From the NCBI RefSeq assembly GCF_007904085.1, contig NZ_CP042326.1, positions 1,984,001 through 2,048,000 on the forward strand: a DNA stretch of 64,000 bases. Direction: 5' to 3'. Positions 6,528-14,050 of this stretch are shown here, piece after piece (position 1 is the first letter of the stretch; each line of letters opens with the position of its first letter). Origin of the DNA: Euhalothece natronophila Z-M001 (GTDB lineage Bacteria > Cyanobacteriota > Cyanobacteriia > Cyanobacteriales > Rubidibacteraceae). The translations under genes were made by a program, and so were the position numbers. The notes under the pieces were generated by a model, which had not been told where the DNA came from, did not search any database, and saw nothing but the letters and a program-made list of their open reading frames with translations.

Positions 6528-7430
6528 CTAACGTTGCGCGGTTTGGTACTCCTCTAAAAGTTCTTGGGCAAGCCGGCGTTCTCTTTCAAAAGGACCACTT
6601 ACAGATTCGGGAAGCTGATCCGATCGCGCGATCGCTTCATCAAAGTGTTTCACTGCTTTTTGTAATAAGTCAGTATCTTTGGCTTCCTGTCCTCGATGAT
6701 ACAGAATTTGTCCCTTAAGATAATGAATTTCAGGATTATCAGGCGTGGCGCTAATGGCTTTTTTTACTGCATCATGGGCTCGATCATATCTTTCTAAGTC
6801 CCGATAAGCAACTGCTAATCCGCGATCTACTAAATAACTAGGAGCGGCGTTATTCTGAAACTGCGCGATCGCGCTATCAATGTTGATAAAGGGCAAATTA
6901 ACTGCCAGCATTAAATCCATATACCCTTTCACCAAATTCAACTCAGGGTCACTAGAATCATGTCTTTCTGCTGCATCTAAATGGTGAAATACTTGTTGGA
7001 CTTTCCGCATAACTTGAAAAGGACCTCGGACTTGATACAGATAACTCCCCTCTAAAAAATGACCAACCGCTAAATATAATTCCCTACGTAGGGGATCATC
7101 ATCGCCAATTCTTTGCGCTGCTGCTGTTGTTTGATCCGCTGCTCTTTTCACCTCTTCCCACTCTTCATTCGTATAAGCCAGAGAAGCCATTAAAGCATAA
7201 GCTAGGGGATCAGCATCATTTCCAACTTGTCCCAATATGGTTCTAGCTTCGTTATAGTTACCATCTTTAAACATGGCTTCAAACGCAGCTTCTGTGTTAT
7301 CGCTAATAGAACGGGGGTTACTCGTCCGAAAGGGATCCCCGGCAAACGCTGGGTTAATATTGATGACAAGAAGCAAGCCAGCAACGGTAGCAACACTACC
7401 CTTTTTAACATGAGACAGTAAACTTTTCAT
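6528..7430 (-). CDS. Sll0314/Alr1548-family TPR protein, exported
   Basis: This 300-residue protein begins with a Sec signal peptide (MKSLLSHVKKG, hydrophobic run to ININPAFAG, cleavage near residue 30). The mature part is all helical, with TPR-like repeats that are clearest at about 200-265 (LVDRGLAVAYRDLERYDRAHDAVKKAI and PEIHYLKGQILYHRGQEA). The pattern matches a conserved cyanobacterial family of unknown function. It is predicted to lie in the periplasm or lumen and to hold other proteins. Its stop codon is 8 bp from the left end of TnpB element 1, so the insertion just missed the gene. Confidence 0.8.
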   Translation of the reverse strand: MKSLLSHVKKGSVATVAGLLLVININPAFAGDPFRTSNPRSISDNTEAAFEAMFKDGNYNEARTILGQVGNDADPLAYALMASLAYTNEEWEEVKRAADQTTAAAQRIGDDDPLRRELYLAVGHFLEGSYLYQVRGPFQVMRKVQQVFHHLDAAERHDSSDPELNLVKGYMDLMLAVNLPFINIDSAIAQFQNNAAPSYLVDRGLAVAYRDLERYDRAHDAVKKAISATPDNPEIHYLKGQILYHRGQEAKDTDLLQKAVKHFDEAIARSDQLPESVSGPFERERRLAQELLEEYQTAQR

Positions 7431-7453
7431 GGTTATAAAAATCCATCATTAAA

Positions 7454-7720
7454 GTGACATACTCCCCAACCAATCTTTCGATGTGGTTGGGGCTTCTCAC
7501 CAACTCCACCTATCGGTTCGGATACTCGATGAGCTTTATTTTACTTCTCCCGGATGCCCCTCGGTTGAAGGTTTCTCAGAAATTAATTCTGTATCAATTA
7601 GTAGGTGGCGATTAGCTCTTGAATATAAGGCCTACTTGATTTATCTTACTACAACTGGGCTGATTCATCTACCGACTAAATTAAAATTGTAGTCGTAGGA
7701 TTCTCAGCCCTTCTGCTAAA
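7454..7720 (-). mobile_element. Internally deleted derivative of the TnpB element (267 bp)
   Basis: The sequence starts GTGACATACTCCCCAACCAATC and forms the hairpin CCCCAACCAATC/GATGTGGTTGGGG followed by GGCTTCTCA, matching the right end of copy 2. It finishes with hairpin CTACCGACTA/TAGTCGTAG, then GATTCTCAGC and TGCTAAA, matching the left ends of both full copies. The stem bases differ from those in the full copies, but pairing is kept. The core, including tnpB, is gone; the remaining 150 bp between the ends do not code for a recognisable protein. It is a palindrome-bearing non-autonomous element between the TPR gene and the ABC gene. Confidence 0.7.
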
Positions 7721-7743
7721 ACAAGTAATGGTCAATTAACCCT

Positions 7744-8376
7744 ATGTTACAACTAAACCAAATTAGTTATCACCCTGCAGCAACGCCACAGCCAATTTTA
7801 AGAGATATTAACCTGAAACTTCCGCCGCAACAACTAGGATTAATTATTGGCCCCAGTGGGTCTGGAAAAAGTACCCTCCTTGAAATTTTATCTGGTTTAG
7901 CCGAACACACTTCAGGGGAAATTTACTGGGGCAACCAAAGTCTAATATCCTATAATTTACAAGAAATTGCAGGCTTAGTGTTCCAGTTTCCAGAACGTCA
8001 TTTTTGCGGTAATACAATTCTAGAAGAATTACGCTTTGGTCATCCTGAATTGAGTATGAACCAAGTTAAGGATGCGTTAGCAGAAGTGGGATTAGATCAT
8101 CTCTCTTTTAGCACCTCTCCTAATGCCCTTAGCGGTGGGCAACAAAGGCGATTAGCCTTAGCGGTTCAATTAATCCGTAGCCCCAATATTCTGATGTTAG
8201 ACGAACCCACAGCTGGTTTAGATTGGTCCATGCGCGGTCAACTTGCGAAGTTATTAGTCAAACTGAAGGAACATTGGACATTATTAGTGGTCACTCACGA
8301 TGCCAAAGAATTAACCCCTGTTGCTGATAACTGTTGGCATATTCAAAATGGGCAACTATCCGAGGTTGAAATGTGA
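7744..8376 (+). CDS. ABC transporter ATP-binding protein, short cyanobacterial/plastid type
   Basis: The 210-residue ATPase has Walker A GPSGSGKST (36-44), Q-loop in VFQFPERHF (about 82-90), signature LSGGQQRR (about 130), Walker B ILMLDEPTAGLD (about 150-161) and the switch His in VVTHDAKE. The VFQFPERHF segment resembles cobalt/energy-coupling type ATPases (CbiO-like). No membrane subunit is encoded beside it, so the partner must lie elsewhere. The length is short but complete. The downstream 125 bp before map hold a heptamer-type repeat. The cargo is unknown. Confidence 0.85.
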   Translation: MLQLNQISYHPAATPQPILRDINLKLPPQQLGLIIGPSGSGKSTLLEILSGLAEHTSGEIYWGNQSLISYNLQEIAGLVFQFPERHFCGNTILEELRFGHPELSMNQVKDALAEVGLDHLSFSTSPNALSGGQQRRLALAVQLIRSPNILMLDEPTAGLDWSMRGQLAKLLVKLKEHWTLLVVTHDAKELTPVADNCWHIQNGQLSEVEM

Positions 8377-8379
8377 TAT

Positions 8380-8454
8380 TTAGTCATTAGTTATTGGTCA
8401 TTAGTCATTAGTCATTAGTCATTGGTCATTGGTTTACAAACAACGAAGGACAAA
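8380..8454 (-). repeat. Head-and-heptamer repeat, copy A
   Basis: Read on the minus strand, this begins TTTGTCCTTCGTTGTTTGTA, continues with AACC and then a tail of ATGACTA/ATGACCA heptamers. Copies B (20331-20373) and C (47189-47281) share the head and carry different numbers of heptamers. It lies between the ABC gene and map. Heptamer repeats of this sequence type are known from cyanobacteria; the conserved head is read from this window. Confidence 0.7.
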
Positions 8455-8501
8455 TAACATTATTTGATACCATAGAAAAGGCTCAGTTACCGTTAGGACG
8501 C

Positions 8502-9269
8502 ATGGGAAGCGAAAGGATTACTCTTTTATCGAGTCGAGAAATCGACAAAATGCGCGAAGCAGGTCGTTTAGCGGCTGCCCTTTTAGATCACTTAGAACCT
8601 CTTGTTAAACCGGGAGTTAGTACCCTAGAACTGAACGATGAAGCAGAACGTTGGACACAAGCCCATGGGGCAACCAGTGCGCCTTTAGGCTATCATGGCT
8701 TTCCCAAGTCTATTTGTACCAGTGTCAATGAAGTAATTTGTCATGGTATCCCCAATGAAAAGCAAATTCTCAAAGATGGGGATATTATTAACATTGATGT
8801 TACCCCAATTTTAGATGGCTATCATGGGGATACTTCGCGGATGTTTATGGTGGGAACGCCCCCTCCCAATGCACAAAAGCTGGTTGAAACGACCAAAGAA
8901 TGTTTAATGCGGGGAATTAAGGCAGTTGAACCAGGGGGAAGAATTGGTGATATTGGGGCAGCGATTCAAGAATATGCTGAAGCCCAAGGCTTTTCTGTCG
9001 TTAGAGATTTTGTGGGACATGGCATTAACCGTGTCTTTCACACTGCGCCACAGGTTTTCCATTATGGCACGCGAGGAAAAGGAAAACGGATTCGCCCTGG
9101 AATGGTCTTTACAATTGAGCCCATGATTAATGAGGGAACTCACGAAGCAAAAATGTTACCTGATAAATGGACAGCGGTTACTAAAGATGGCAAACTTTCG
9201 GCACAATTTGAACATACCATTGCGGTAACTAAAGAGGGAGTAGAAATTTTAACCTTACCCGAAAGATAG
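8502..9269 (+). CDS. map: Methionine aminopeptidase, type I
   Basis: This 255-residue enzyme removes the initiator Met from new proteins in the cytoplasm. The pita-bread fold is complete: substrate His in [11 protein letters not shown], metal ligands in [16 protein letters not shown] (two Asp), GHGINRVFH (His), FTIEPM (Glu) and QFEHTIAVT (Glu). The start at 8502 gives [20 protein letters not shown], typical for the family. Its last 15 bp overlap the end of the convergent fmt gene, so the enzymes that add and remove features of the initiator Met lie end to end. Confidence 0.97.
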   Translation: MGSERITLLSSREIDKMREAGRLAAALLDHLEPLVKPGVSTLELNDEAERWTQAHGATSAPLGYHGFPKSICTSVNEVICHGIPNEKQILKDGDIINIDVTPILDGYHGDTSRMFMVGTPPPNAQKLVETTKECLMRGIKAVEPGGRIGDIGAAIQEYAEAQGFSVVRDFVGHGINRVFHTAPQVFHYGTRGKGKRIRPGMVFTIEPMINEGTHEAKMLPDKWTAVTKDGKLSAQFEHTIAVTKEGVEILTLPER

Positions 9270-10256
9270 TTTTTCTCCCACAGTTAAGCGCATTCCATTA
9301 ACAAAATCCCAACCTGACTGGGGGCGTTTACCAGAACGTTGTACTTGTGAGAGTAACAGGAAACCTTCTCCAGTTTGTACAACAGCCCCCCATTTTTTTA
9401 TTACTGCGACAATTTCTCCTGCTTCTCCTGTTTGGAGGGTGAGATTGTCCCATTTTTCTTGTAAGGACTTATAATCAGGGGGAAGTTCTGACCAGTAAGG
9501 TTCACCTAGGGGAATGGTGGCAAGAATTTTTAACGGTTCACCGCGTAAAGAGGTAGTACAAGAAGGATAAAAGCCTCGAATTTGATTATGGAGCGCGATC
9601 GCGCTTTTTGACCAATCTAACTCATAATCCTGCTTGCCAATTAAGGGCGCATAAGTGGCTTCTGCCTCATTTTGGGGAGTTGCTTCAATATTTCCCTGAT
9701 CCCATTGCCAAAGGGTTGTAACTAATAACTCTCCCCCAATATTAGCTAATCTTTCCCCGACTGTTTCTGCATTATCCAACAGAGACACAGGCGTTGAGGC
9801 AGTTAATAACATCGCGCCCGTATCCATCCCCGTATCCATCAACATCGTTGTCACCCCCACTTCAGCTTCTCCGTTATATAAACTCCACTGAATGGGGGCA
9901 GCCCCACGATATTGGGGTAAAATTGAGCCATGAACATTAATACAACCAAGACGAGGCATTTCTAAAATTTCTGCTGAGAGAATTTGCCCATAGGCTGTTA
10001 CCACAAACGCATCAGCCTCCATTTCTCGTAGTTGCTGTAAGGTGGCTTGATCTTTCTTGACTCGCTTCGGTTGTAAAACAGGAATGTTATTGCTAGTTGC
10101 CATTTCCTTAACAGGAGAAGGAATCAATTTTTTCCCTCTCCCTTTTGGTTTATCTGGCTGAGTTACCACAGCTAAAACCTCAATTTCTGAGTCTTGAATT
10201 AAGGCTTCAAGGGTGGGAATCGCAAAATTAGGTGTGCCAAAAAAAACAACTTTCAT
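9255..10256 (-). CDS. fmt: Methionyl-tRNA formyltransferase
   Basis: The 333-residue enzyme transfers a formyl group from 10-formyl-tetrahydrofolate to initiator Met-tRNA. The N-terminal [19 protein letters not shown], the folate-site [20 protein letters not shown] (about 107-126, catalytic Asn and His) and [11 protein letters not shown] (catalytic Asp) are all present, followed by the OB-fold C-terminal domain that binds tRNA. The start at 10256 is the only sensible one. It overlaps map by 15 bp at the 3' ends. Confidence 0.97.
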   Translation of the reverse strand: MKVVFFGTPNFAIPTLEALIQDSEIEVLAVVTQPDKPKGRGKKLIPSPVKEMATSNNIPVLQPKRVKKDQATLQQLREMEADAFVVTAYGQILSAEILEMPRLGCINVHGSILPQYRGAAPIQWSLYNGEAEVGVTTMLMDTGMDTGAMLLTASTPVSLLDNAETVGERLANIGGELLVTTLWQWDQGNIEATPQNEAEATYAPLIGKQDYELDWSKSAIALHNQIRGFYPSCTTSLRGEPLKILATIPLGEPYWSELPPDYKSLQEKWDNLTLQTGEAGEIVAVIKKWGAVVQTGEGFLLLSQVQRSGKRPQSGWDFVNGMRLTVGEKLSFG

Positions 10257-10357
10257 GTCGATTTCACTTATGTTATTGCCATTACAAATCTATTAAATAA
10301 CCAGAGAAATTTATAGTTTAAGTATTATATAATAGTCTTTAATTATGAGTAGAAAAA

Positions 10358-10639
10358 GTGATCCGAAACTTTAAGGATAAAGAAACAGAAAAAATATTTA
10401 ATCGTCGTAAGTCGCGTAAATTGCCATCCGAGATTCAACAAGTAGCCCTCCGAAAGCTAAGAATGTTGAACCGCGCAGAAACACTTCAAGACTTACGAGT
10501 TCCACCAGCAAATCGTTTAGAACGCTTAACTGGTGATCGCCAAAACCAATATAGCATCCGAGTTAATAACCAGTGGCGAATTTGCTTTAAATGGGAAGAA
10601 GGTAATGCTATAGATGTAGAAATTGTTGATTATCATTGA
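10358..10639 (+). CDS. higB: HigB-type toxin (RelE fold)
   Basis: This 93-residue protein has the HigB/plasmid-killer pattern: MIRNFKDKETEKIFNRR at the start, LRMLNRAETLQDLRVPPANR in the middle and the catalytic-strand QYSIRVNNQWRICFKWEEG near the end. Members cleave mRNA on the ribosome. The start is GTG; an ATG 13 bp upstream is in another frame and soon stops. The antitoxin gene follows after 9 bp, the toxin-first order typical of HigBA. Confidence 0.9.
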   Translation: MIRNFKDKETEKIFNRRKSRKLPSEIQQVALRKLRMLNRAETLQDLRVPPANRLERLTGDRQNQYSIRVNNQWRICFKWEEGNAIDVEIVDYH

Positions 10640-10648
10640 GGTAAGCAA

Positions 10649-10963
10649 ATGAAAGAAGATAAATTGTATGCTGTCCATCCTGGGGAAGTTTTATTGGAAG
10701 AATTCTTAAAGCCAATGAATCTTAATCCTAGTGAAGTTGCTTTGGCGTTAAACATTCCAACTCAGCAGATGAAAGATATTGTTAATCATAAACAGGGAAT
10801 AACAGCCGATGTCGCCTTGCGGTTAGCTTATTTTTTCAATATGTCACCTCGCTTTTGGCTAGGATTACAAATGGATTACGATTTAGATATAGTGGAGGAT
10901 CGAATAGGAGAACAATTGAAAAAAGAAATAACGGTTCGCAGCTTCCACTCCCATGAATCATAA
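10649..10963 (+). CDS. higA: HigA-type antitoxin (XRE HTH)
   Basis: This 104-residue protein belongs to the HigA family: VHPGEVLLEEFLKPMNLNPS followed by a helix-turn-helix (EVALALNIPTQQMKDIVNHK, about 33-52) and ITADVALRLAYFFNMSPRFW, where substrate-like dimer contacts lie. It would bind HigB and repress the operon. The ribosome site GAGGTAA overlaps the end of higB, so the two are translationally linked. Confidence 0.92.
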   Translation: MKEDKLYAVHPGEVLLEEFLKPMNLNPSEVALALNIPTQQMKDIVNHKQGITADVALRLAYFFNMSPRFWLGLQMDYDLDIVEDRIGEQLKKEITVRSFHSHES

Positions 10964-11059
10964 CAAGAAAGGGCTAATTACCCCTCCTTGTGGGGATTCC
11001 TTGTGGGGATAATAAAAATCGTTGAAAAGGCAAACTAGAGAGTGCCAATGACTAATTAG

Positions 11060-11413
11060 CTACGATTGATTTTGAGACGAACCAATTAGCGGGCGTTCAG
11101 TTGTTTCTCGGAAACGTTCCACATTTTCACTATAAGCAATGGGTAACACACATTCCACATTTTCGTGGGGACGGGGAATAATGACCCAAGTTTCTAAAAC
11201 ACCGCCATAGGCTTTATCAACAGCATGAATCCCTGCATCCATAGCTGTTTTCACTTCTGAGACATCACCGCGAATAATAATCGTAAACCGCGCACTACCA
11301 GCTCGAATATATCCTACTAACGTTACTCTTCCTGTTTTGACCATGGCATCTGCTGCCGCCAAAACTCCCGGAAATCCTCTCGTTTCAAGACTACCAACCG
11401 CATCTAGAGACAT
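11060..11413 (-). CDS. ccmK4: Carboxysome shell hexamer protein CcmK4-like
   Basis: The 117-residue protein is one BMC domain. LETRGFPGVLAAADAMVKTG and GSARFTIIIRGDVSEVKTAMDAG are the family core, and the pore loop reads RAGSAR. The C-terminal tail after FRETTERPLIG is the longer tail of CcmK4 rather than CcmK3. It builds hexagonal facets of the beta-carboxysome, and its pore may pass bicarbonate or sugar phosphates. It lies 52 bp downstream of ccmK3 on the same strand, the satellite pair found away from the main ccm operon in many cyanobacteria. Confidence 0.9.
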   Translation of the reverse strand: MSLDAVGSLETRGFPGVLAAADAMVKTGRVTLVGYIRAGSARFTIIIRGDVSEVKTAMDAGIHAVDKAYGGVLETWVIIPRPHENVECVLPIAYSENVERFRETTERPLIGSSQNQS

Positions 11414-11465
11414 TCACATCGCTCCTTAATGTTTAATTACGTTTTAAAATGATTTTAGACTAATT

Positions 11466-11777
11466 TTAAACTCTAAATTGTTCTACTTCGTCACTATAAG
11501 CAATGGGCATCACTGCTTCTAAATTATCAGGGGGATTGGGAATCATGTAATGAGTAAGCACTTTTCCGTTGTAGGCTTGTTTTTCCGCTGCTTCAATCCC
11601 TGCTTCCATAGAACGTTCCACTTCCGAAACTACTCCACGCACAGCCACAAAAAATTGACCCCGTTCGGCTTTATCGAAAGAAACGAGGGTAACGGAAGCT
11701 GCTTTCACCATCGCATCCGCTGCCGCTAAAACAGGCGGAAACCCATCAGTTTGTATTACTCCCACAGCAACTGGCAT
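11466..11777 (-). CDS. ccmK3: Carboxysome shell protein CcmK3-like
   Basis: The 103-residue BMC protein has MPVAVGVIQTDGFPPVLAAA and the pore segment AERGQFFVAVRG that marks CcmK3 rather than CcmK1/K2/K4. The length equals that of known CcmK3. CcmK3 is thought to assemble only together with CcmK4 into mixed hexamers, in line with their pairing here. It is the first gene of the two; a ribosome-site-like GGAGACAAGG lies just upstream of the start. Confidence 0.9.
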   Translation of the reverse strand: MPVAVGVIQTDGFPPVLAAADAMVKAASVTLVSFDKAERGQFFVAVRGVVSEVERSMEAGIEAAEKQAYNGKVLTHYMIPNPPDNLEAVMPIAYSDEVEQFRV

Positions 11778-11829
11778 TTTCCTTGTCTCCTCTTCAAAAT
11801 ACGCTTTAGACTTATGCTTACTATTGTAG

Positions 11830-12420
11830 CTAATCTATGGGTTCAACTTTTGCCCGATATAAGAGCTTATTACCTTTTTGATAGCCTACATAACGCACTC
11901 GCACTGTTTCACCTGCTGTTACATTCCCTGATAACAATTGGTGCTTCTGAGGATTATAAGGCATTTCTTCCCCCACCTGTCCAATTTTGGAGACTCCCCA
12001 CGATTGAATTAACTTTTCTACGGGATTAAGTAATTTTATTACTCGTTGTGCTGGTAAATCAGGATTTTGCGCGATCGCGCTTACAGCAGTGGGCCATTGT
12101 AAAAGCCATGATTCAAGGATTTCTAAACTTTCCAGTTCAAATTTTTCTCGCGATGATTGCTTCTCCCTAGATGGGGAAATACTTTCAGGGGAAAATTGTC
12201 GCACTAACTCCTCTAACGAAATTGATAAAGTCGAAGCAAGAGCAAGCAAGACCTCTAAACGCATTTGTTTAATTTTACCCCGCCTTAAGTGCAAAATTTG
12301 TTTTTCCGACACCCCTGCTTGCTGACTAAGTTGCTTAAAATTAGAAATTTTTACCTCTACCATTAATTTTTTCAATGTAGGAGTATAGTCAGAGGTATAA
12401 GAATTTAATTCACTCATCAA
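11830..12420 (-). CDS. Helix-turn-helix protein with GrpE-like C-terminal domain
   Basis: This 196-residue protein starts with an XRE-type helix-turn-helix (about 15-67: FKQLSQQAGVSEKQILHLRR, then a helix through LEELVRQF). A charged linker follows. The C-terminal part contains LIQSWGVSKIGQVGEEMPYN, QKHQLLSG and VRVRYVGYQKGNKLLYRAKV, a pattern seen in the beta domain of GrpE-like proteins of cyanobacteria. It could be a DNA-binding protein that also touches DnaK, but neither role is shown. The start MMSELN at 12420 lies only 5 bp from the divergent ATG at 12426. Confidence 0.7.
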   Translation of the reverse strand: MMSELNSYTSDYTPTLKKLMVEVKISNFKQLSQQAGVSEKQILHLRRGKIKQMRLEVLLALASTLSISLEELVRQFSPESISPSREKQSSREKFELESLEILESWLLQWPTAVSAIAQNPDLPAQRVIKLLNPVEKLIQSWGVSKIGQVGEEMPYNPQKHQLLSGNVTAGETVRVRYVGYQKGNKLLYRAKVEPID

Positions 12421-12425
12421 TCACT

Positions 12426-12605
12426 ATGAATTCTGTCTTAATTTTACTGGTCATCATCTACGGTTTAAGCCTCATTGGGTCATTTCTTGGCATTACTCTA
12501 GCCCTTCCCATAGAACAACGACAAGAGAGTTTAACGCTTTTAATTACCGTGCAAGCGGTTCTCATCGCTAGTATTTTAGGCTTTTATTTAGGGAAAAAAA
12601 GTTAA
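12426..12605 (+). CDS. Small two-helix membrane protein, unrecognised
   Basis: An open frame of 59 residues starts MNSVLILLVIIYGLSLIGSF and ends LGFYLGKKS. It has two hydrophobic segments (about 3-27 and 36-55) split by the polar EQRQES turn, and a basic C-terminal end. Hydrophobic codon choice throughout, with no in-frame break, supports a true gene, although there is no clear ribosome site and only 5 bp to the divergent gene. I do not recognise a family. The alternative is chance. Confidence 0.5.
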   Translation: MNSVLILLVIIYGLSLIGSFLGITLALPIEQRQESLTLLITVQAVLIASILGFYLGKKS

Positions 12606-12612
12606 ACATTGT

Positions 12613-12625
12613 GTTCAAATTGAAC
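12613..12625. promoter_or_regulatory. Dyad GTTCAA-A-TTGAAC downstream of the small membrane ORF
   Basis: A perfect 6+1+6 dyad lies 8 bp after the small ORF stop and about 160 bp before nblA. It has no T-run, so it is an operator candidate rather than a terminator. No regulator can be named. Confidence 0.3.
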
Positions 12626-12731
12626 AATTTATTCTAGTTCAGGTTCGCTATATTAACCAGAAATCCACTTTGTGGAAGAAAAACTATTTCCAAAGGAAGA
12701 TTGAAATAAATGTCAAGCATTCTTTATAATT

Positions 12732-12746
12732 GTTAACAAAGTTAAC
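12732..12746. promoter_or_regulatory. Dyad GTTAAC-AAA-GTTAAC in the nblA leader region
   Basis: Two self-complementary GTTAAC hexamers spaced by AAA lie 37 bp before nblA. nblA is sharply induced by nutrient loss in cyanobacteria, so an operator or promoter element is likely in this 178-bp gap. No GTA-N8-TAC NtcA site was seen in the gap. Confidence 0.4.
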
Positions 12747-12783
12747 TGCTTTGCCCTAAACCTGAAAAATTGTGAGGTAAGCT

Positions 12784-12966
12784 ATGGAACTATCTTTAGA
12801 ACAAGAATTCAACCTACGTTCATTTGAGAGCCAAGTGCAACACATGAGCCGTGAACAAGCCCAAGAGTTCTTAGTCAAGCTCTATGAGCAAATGTTAACG
12901 CGAGAAAATATGTATAAGGAGTTTATTAAGCACGAATGGGGAATTGATCAAGGCTATTCTGCGTAG
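12784..12966 (+). CDS. nblA: Phycobilisome degradation protein NblA
   Basis: The 60-residue protein has the NblA length and pattern: LSLEQEFNLRSFESQVQHMS, then QAQEFLVKLYEQMLTRENMY and a C-terminal KEFIKHEWGI. NblA binds phycobiliproteins and ClpC and feeds phycobilisomes to the Clp protease during nitrogen or sulfur starvation. The start follows GTGAGGTAAGCT, a good ribosome site. An NblB-like gene is found at 25440, far away. The clpR gene that opens at 63686 could be part of the protease acting on the same substrates, although that is inference. Confidence 0.95.
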   Translation: MELSLEQEFNLRSFESQVQHMSREQAQEFLVKLYEQMLTRENMYKEFIKHEWGIDQGYSA

Positions 12967-13165
12967 TCTCTACTAGACTCGTATAAAAGCTGATCGACCT
13001 CTCTCTCTTGCTTGGTCTCTAAAAGCTGAACAAGCTGGGGAAAACGGGGCGTTTCAGTTAATAGTTATTGATGGAGCAACCATTATCAGATTTCCTATGG
13101 TAAAGTTAGGGTAATTGAGCCAGATTAGCAATGAATTTTTCCAGAATTTATTCAAGCCCTTCTTT

Positions 13166-14047
13166 ATGTTTAAGCGTTGTCTGATTTGCACTGATTTTAC
13201 CGATGGTCTAGATCGTTTTGCTTCTTATGTCTCGAGTCTGAGCGCGTCAGGCTTAAATTATATTGTCTTTCTTCATAGTGTTCCTTATTGGGAAGAAGGA
13301 GAAATTCCCCACGTTGATGAAGAAAAAGTAGAAGCCGCTAAAAAAAGGTTACAAGTGGCTTTAGAGAACATTCCAGAAGGCGTAGAGGTAAAAGTAGAAG
13401 TTCCCAATGGAAAACCTAGTGATACAATTCCTCGGATTGTTCAGCAGGAAAAAATTGATGTGGTTTTAGCAGGAACACCGATTCGCAGTTTTCTACAAGA
13501 AAAAGTATTTGGTAGCACCAGTTTAACTTTAGCTCGTTCTACTTCCGCCCCGTTAATGATTTTCCGCCCTAATCATATTTCAGTTTATACCAAAGAAGAG
13601 CTAGAGTTACGATGTCAGCATTTATGGCGATCGCTGTTAATTCCCTACAATGACAGTGCAGCTGCTCAATATTTAGTGAAACAAATTAAGAAATATGTGC
13701 AACAGGATGGGACTTCAGCACTTAAAAAATGTTTCCTCTTTTGGGTGATTCAAGAAGGGGGCAGATTACCCCGAGAAACTCTCGAAGCCCGTAAACAGGA
13801 AGCAGAAAAGCGGATTACTGAAGTTCAAAAAGACTTAGAAAGTGTGGGCTTAACGGTGGAGACTCGAGTAGAAATAGGGACTCCTTTATTGGAGATTGTG
13901 AAAGGTGTCATTAATGAAGATGTAAGCGCGATCGCGGTAGGTTCAGATGATCGGGGAGGCTTACTCCAGTGGACACTTCCCAGTTTTGCTAATGAAGTTC
14001 TTCGTAGTAGCTGGTATCCCGTGTTATTTTTCTCCCAAGCGCGATAA
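13166..14047 (+). CDS. Tandem universal stress protein (UspA) domains
   Basis: The 293-residue product has two Usp domains. The first begins MFKRCLICTDFTDGLDRF and continues through VVLAGTPIRSFLQEKVFGST (about 108-127), a degenerate nucleotide loop. The second ends AIAVGSDDRGGLLQWTLPSF, again a divergent form of the G-x2-G-x9-G motif, so ATP binding is doubtful. The frame extends upstream to a TTG at 13115, but the fold starts at ATG 13166, so that start was chosen; there is no strong ribosome site at either. The next gene converges. Confidence 0.78.
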   Translation: MFKRCLICTDFTDGLDRFASYVSSLSASGLNYIVFLHSVPYWEEGEIPHVDEEKVEAAKKRLQVALENIPEGVEVKVEVPNGKPSDTIPRIVQQEKIDVVLAGTPIRSFLQEKVFGSTSLTLARSTSAPLMIFRPNHISVYTKEELELRCQHLWRSLLIPYNDSAAAQYLVKQIKKYVQQDGTSALKKCFLFWVIQEGGRLPRETLEARKQEAEKRITEVQKDLESVGLTVETRVEIGTPLLEIVKGVINEDVSAIAVGSDDRGGLLQWTLPSFANEVLRSSWYPVLFFSQAR

Positions 14048-14050
14048 GAA

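Noticed and set aside
8380-8454. CRISPR array
   Set aside because: The units are 7 bp without spacers, so they are tandem heptamers.
11751-12029. 92-codon plus-strand frame
   Set aside because: It lies antisense to the HTH/GrpE-like gene and has no recognisable features.
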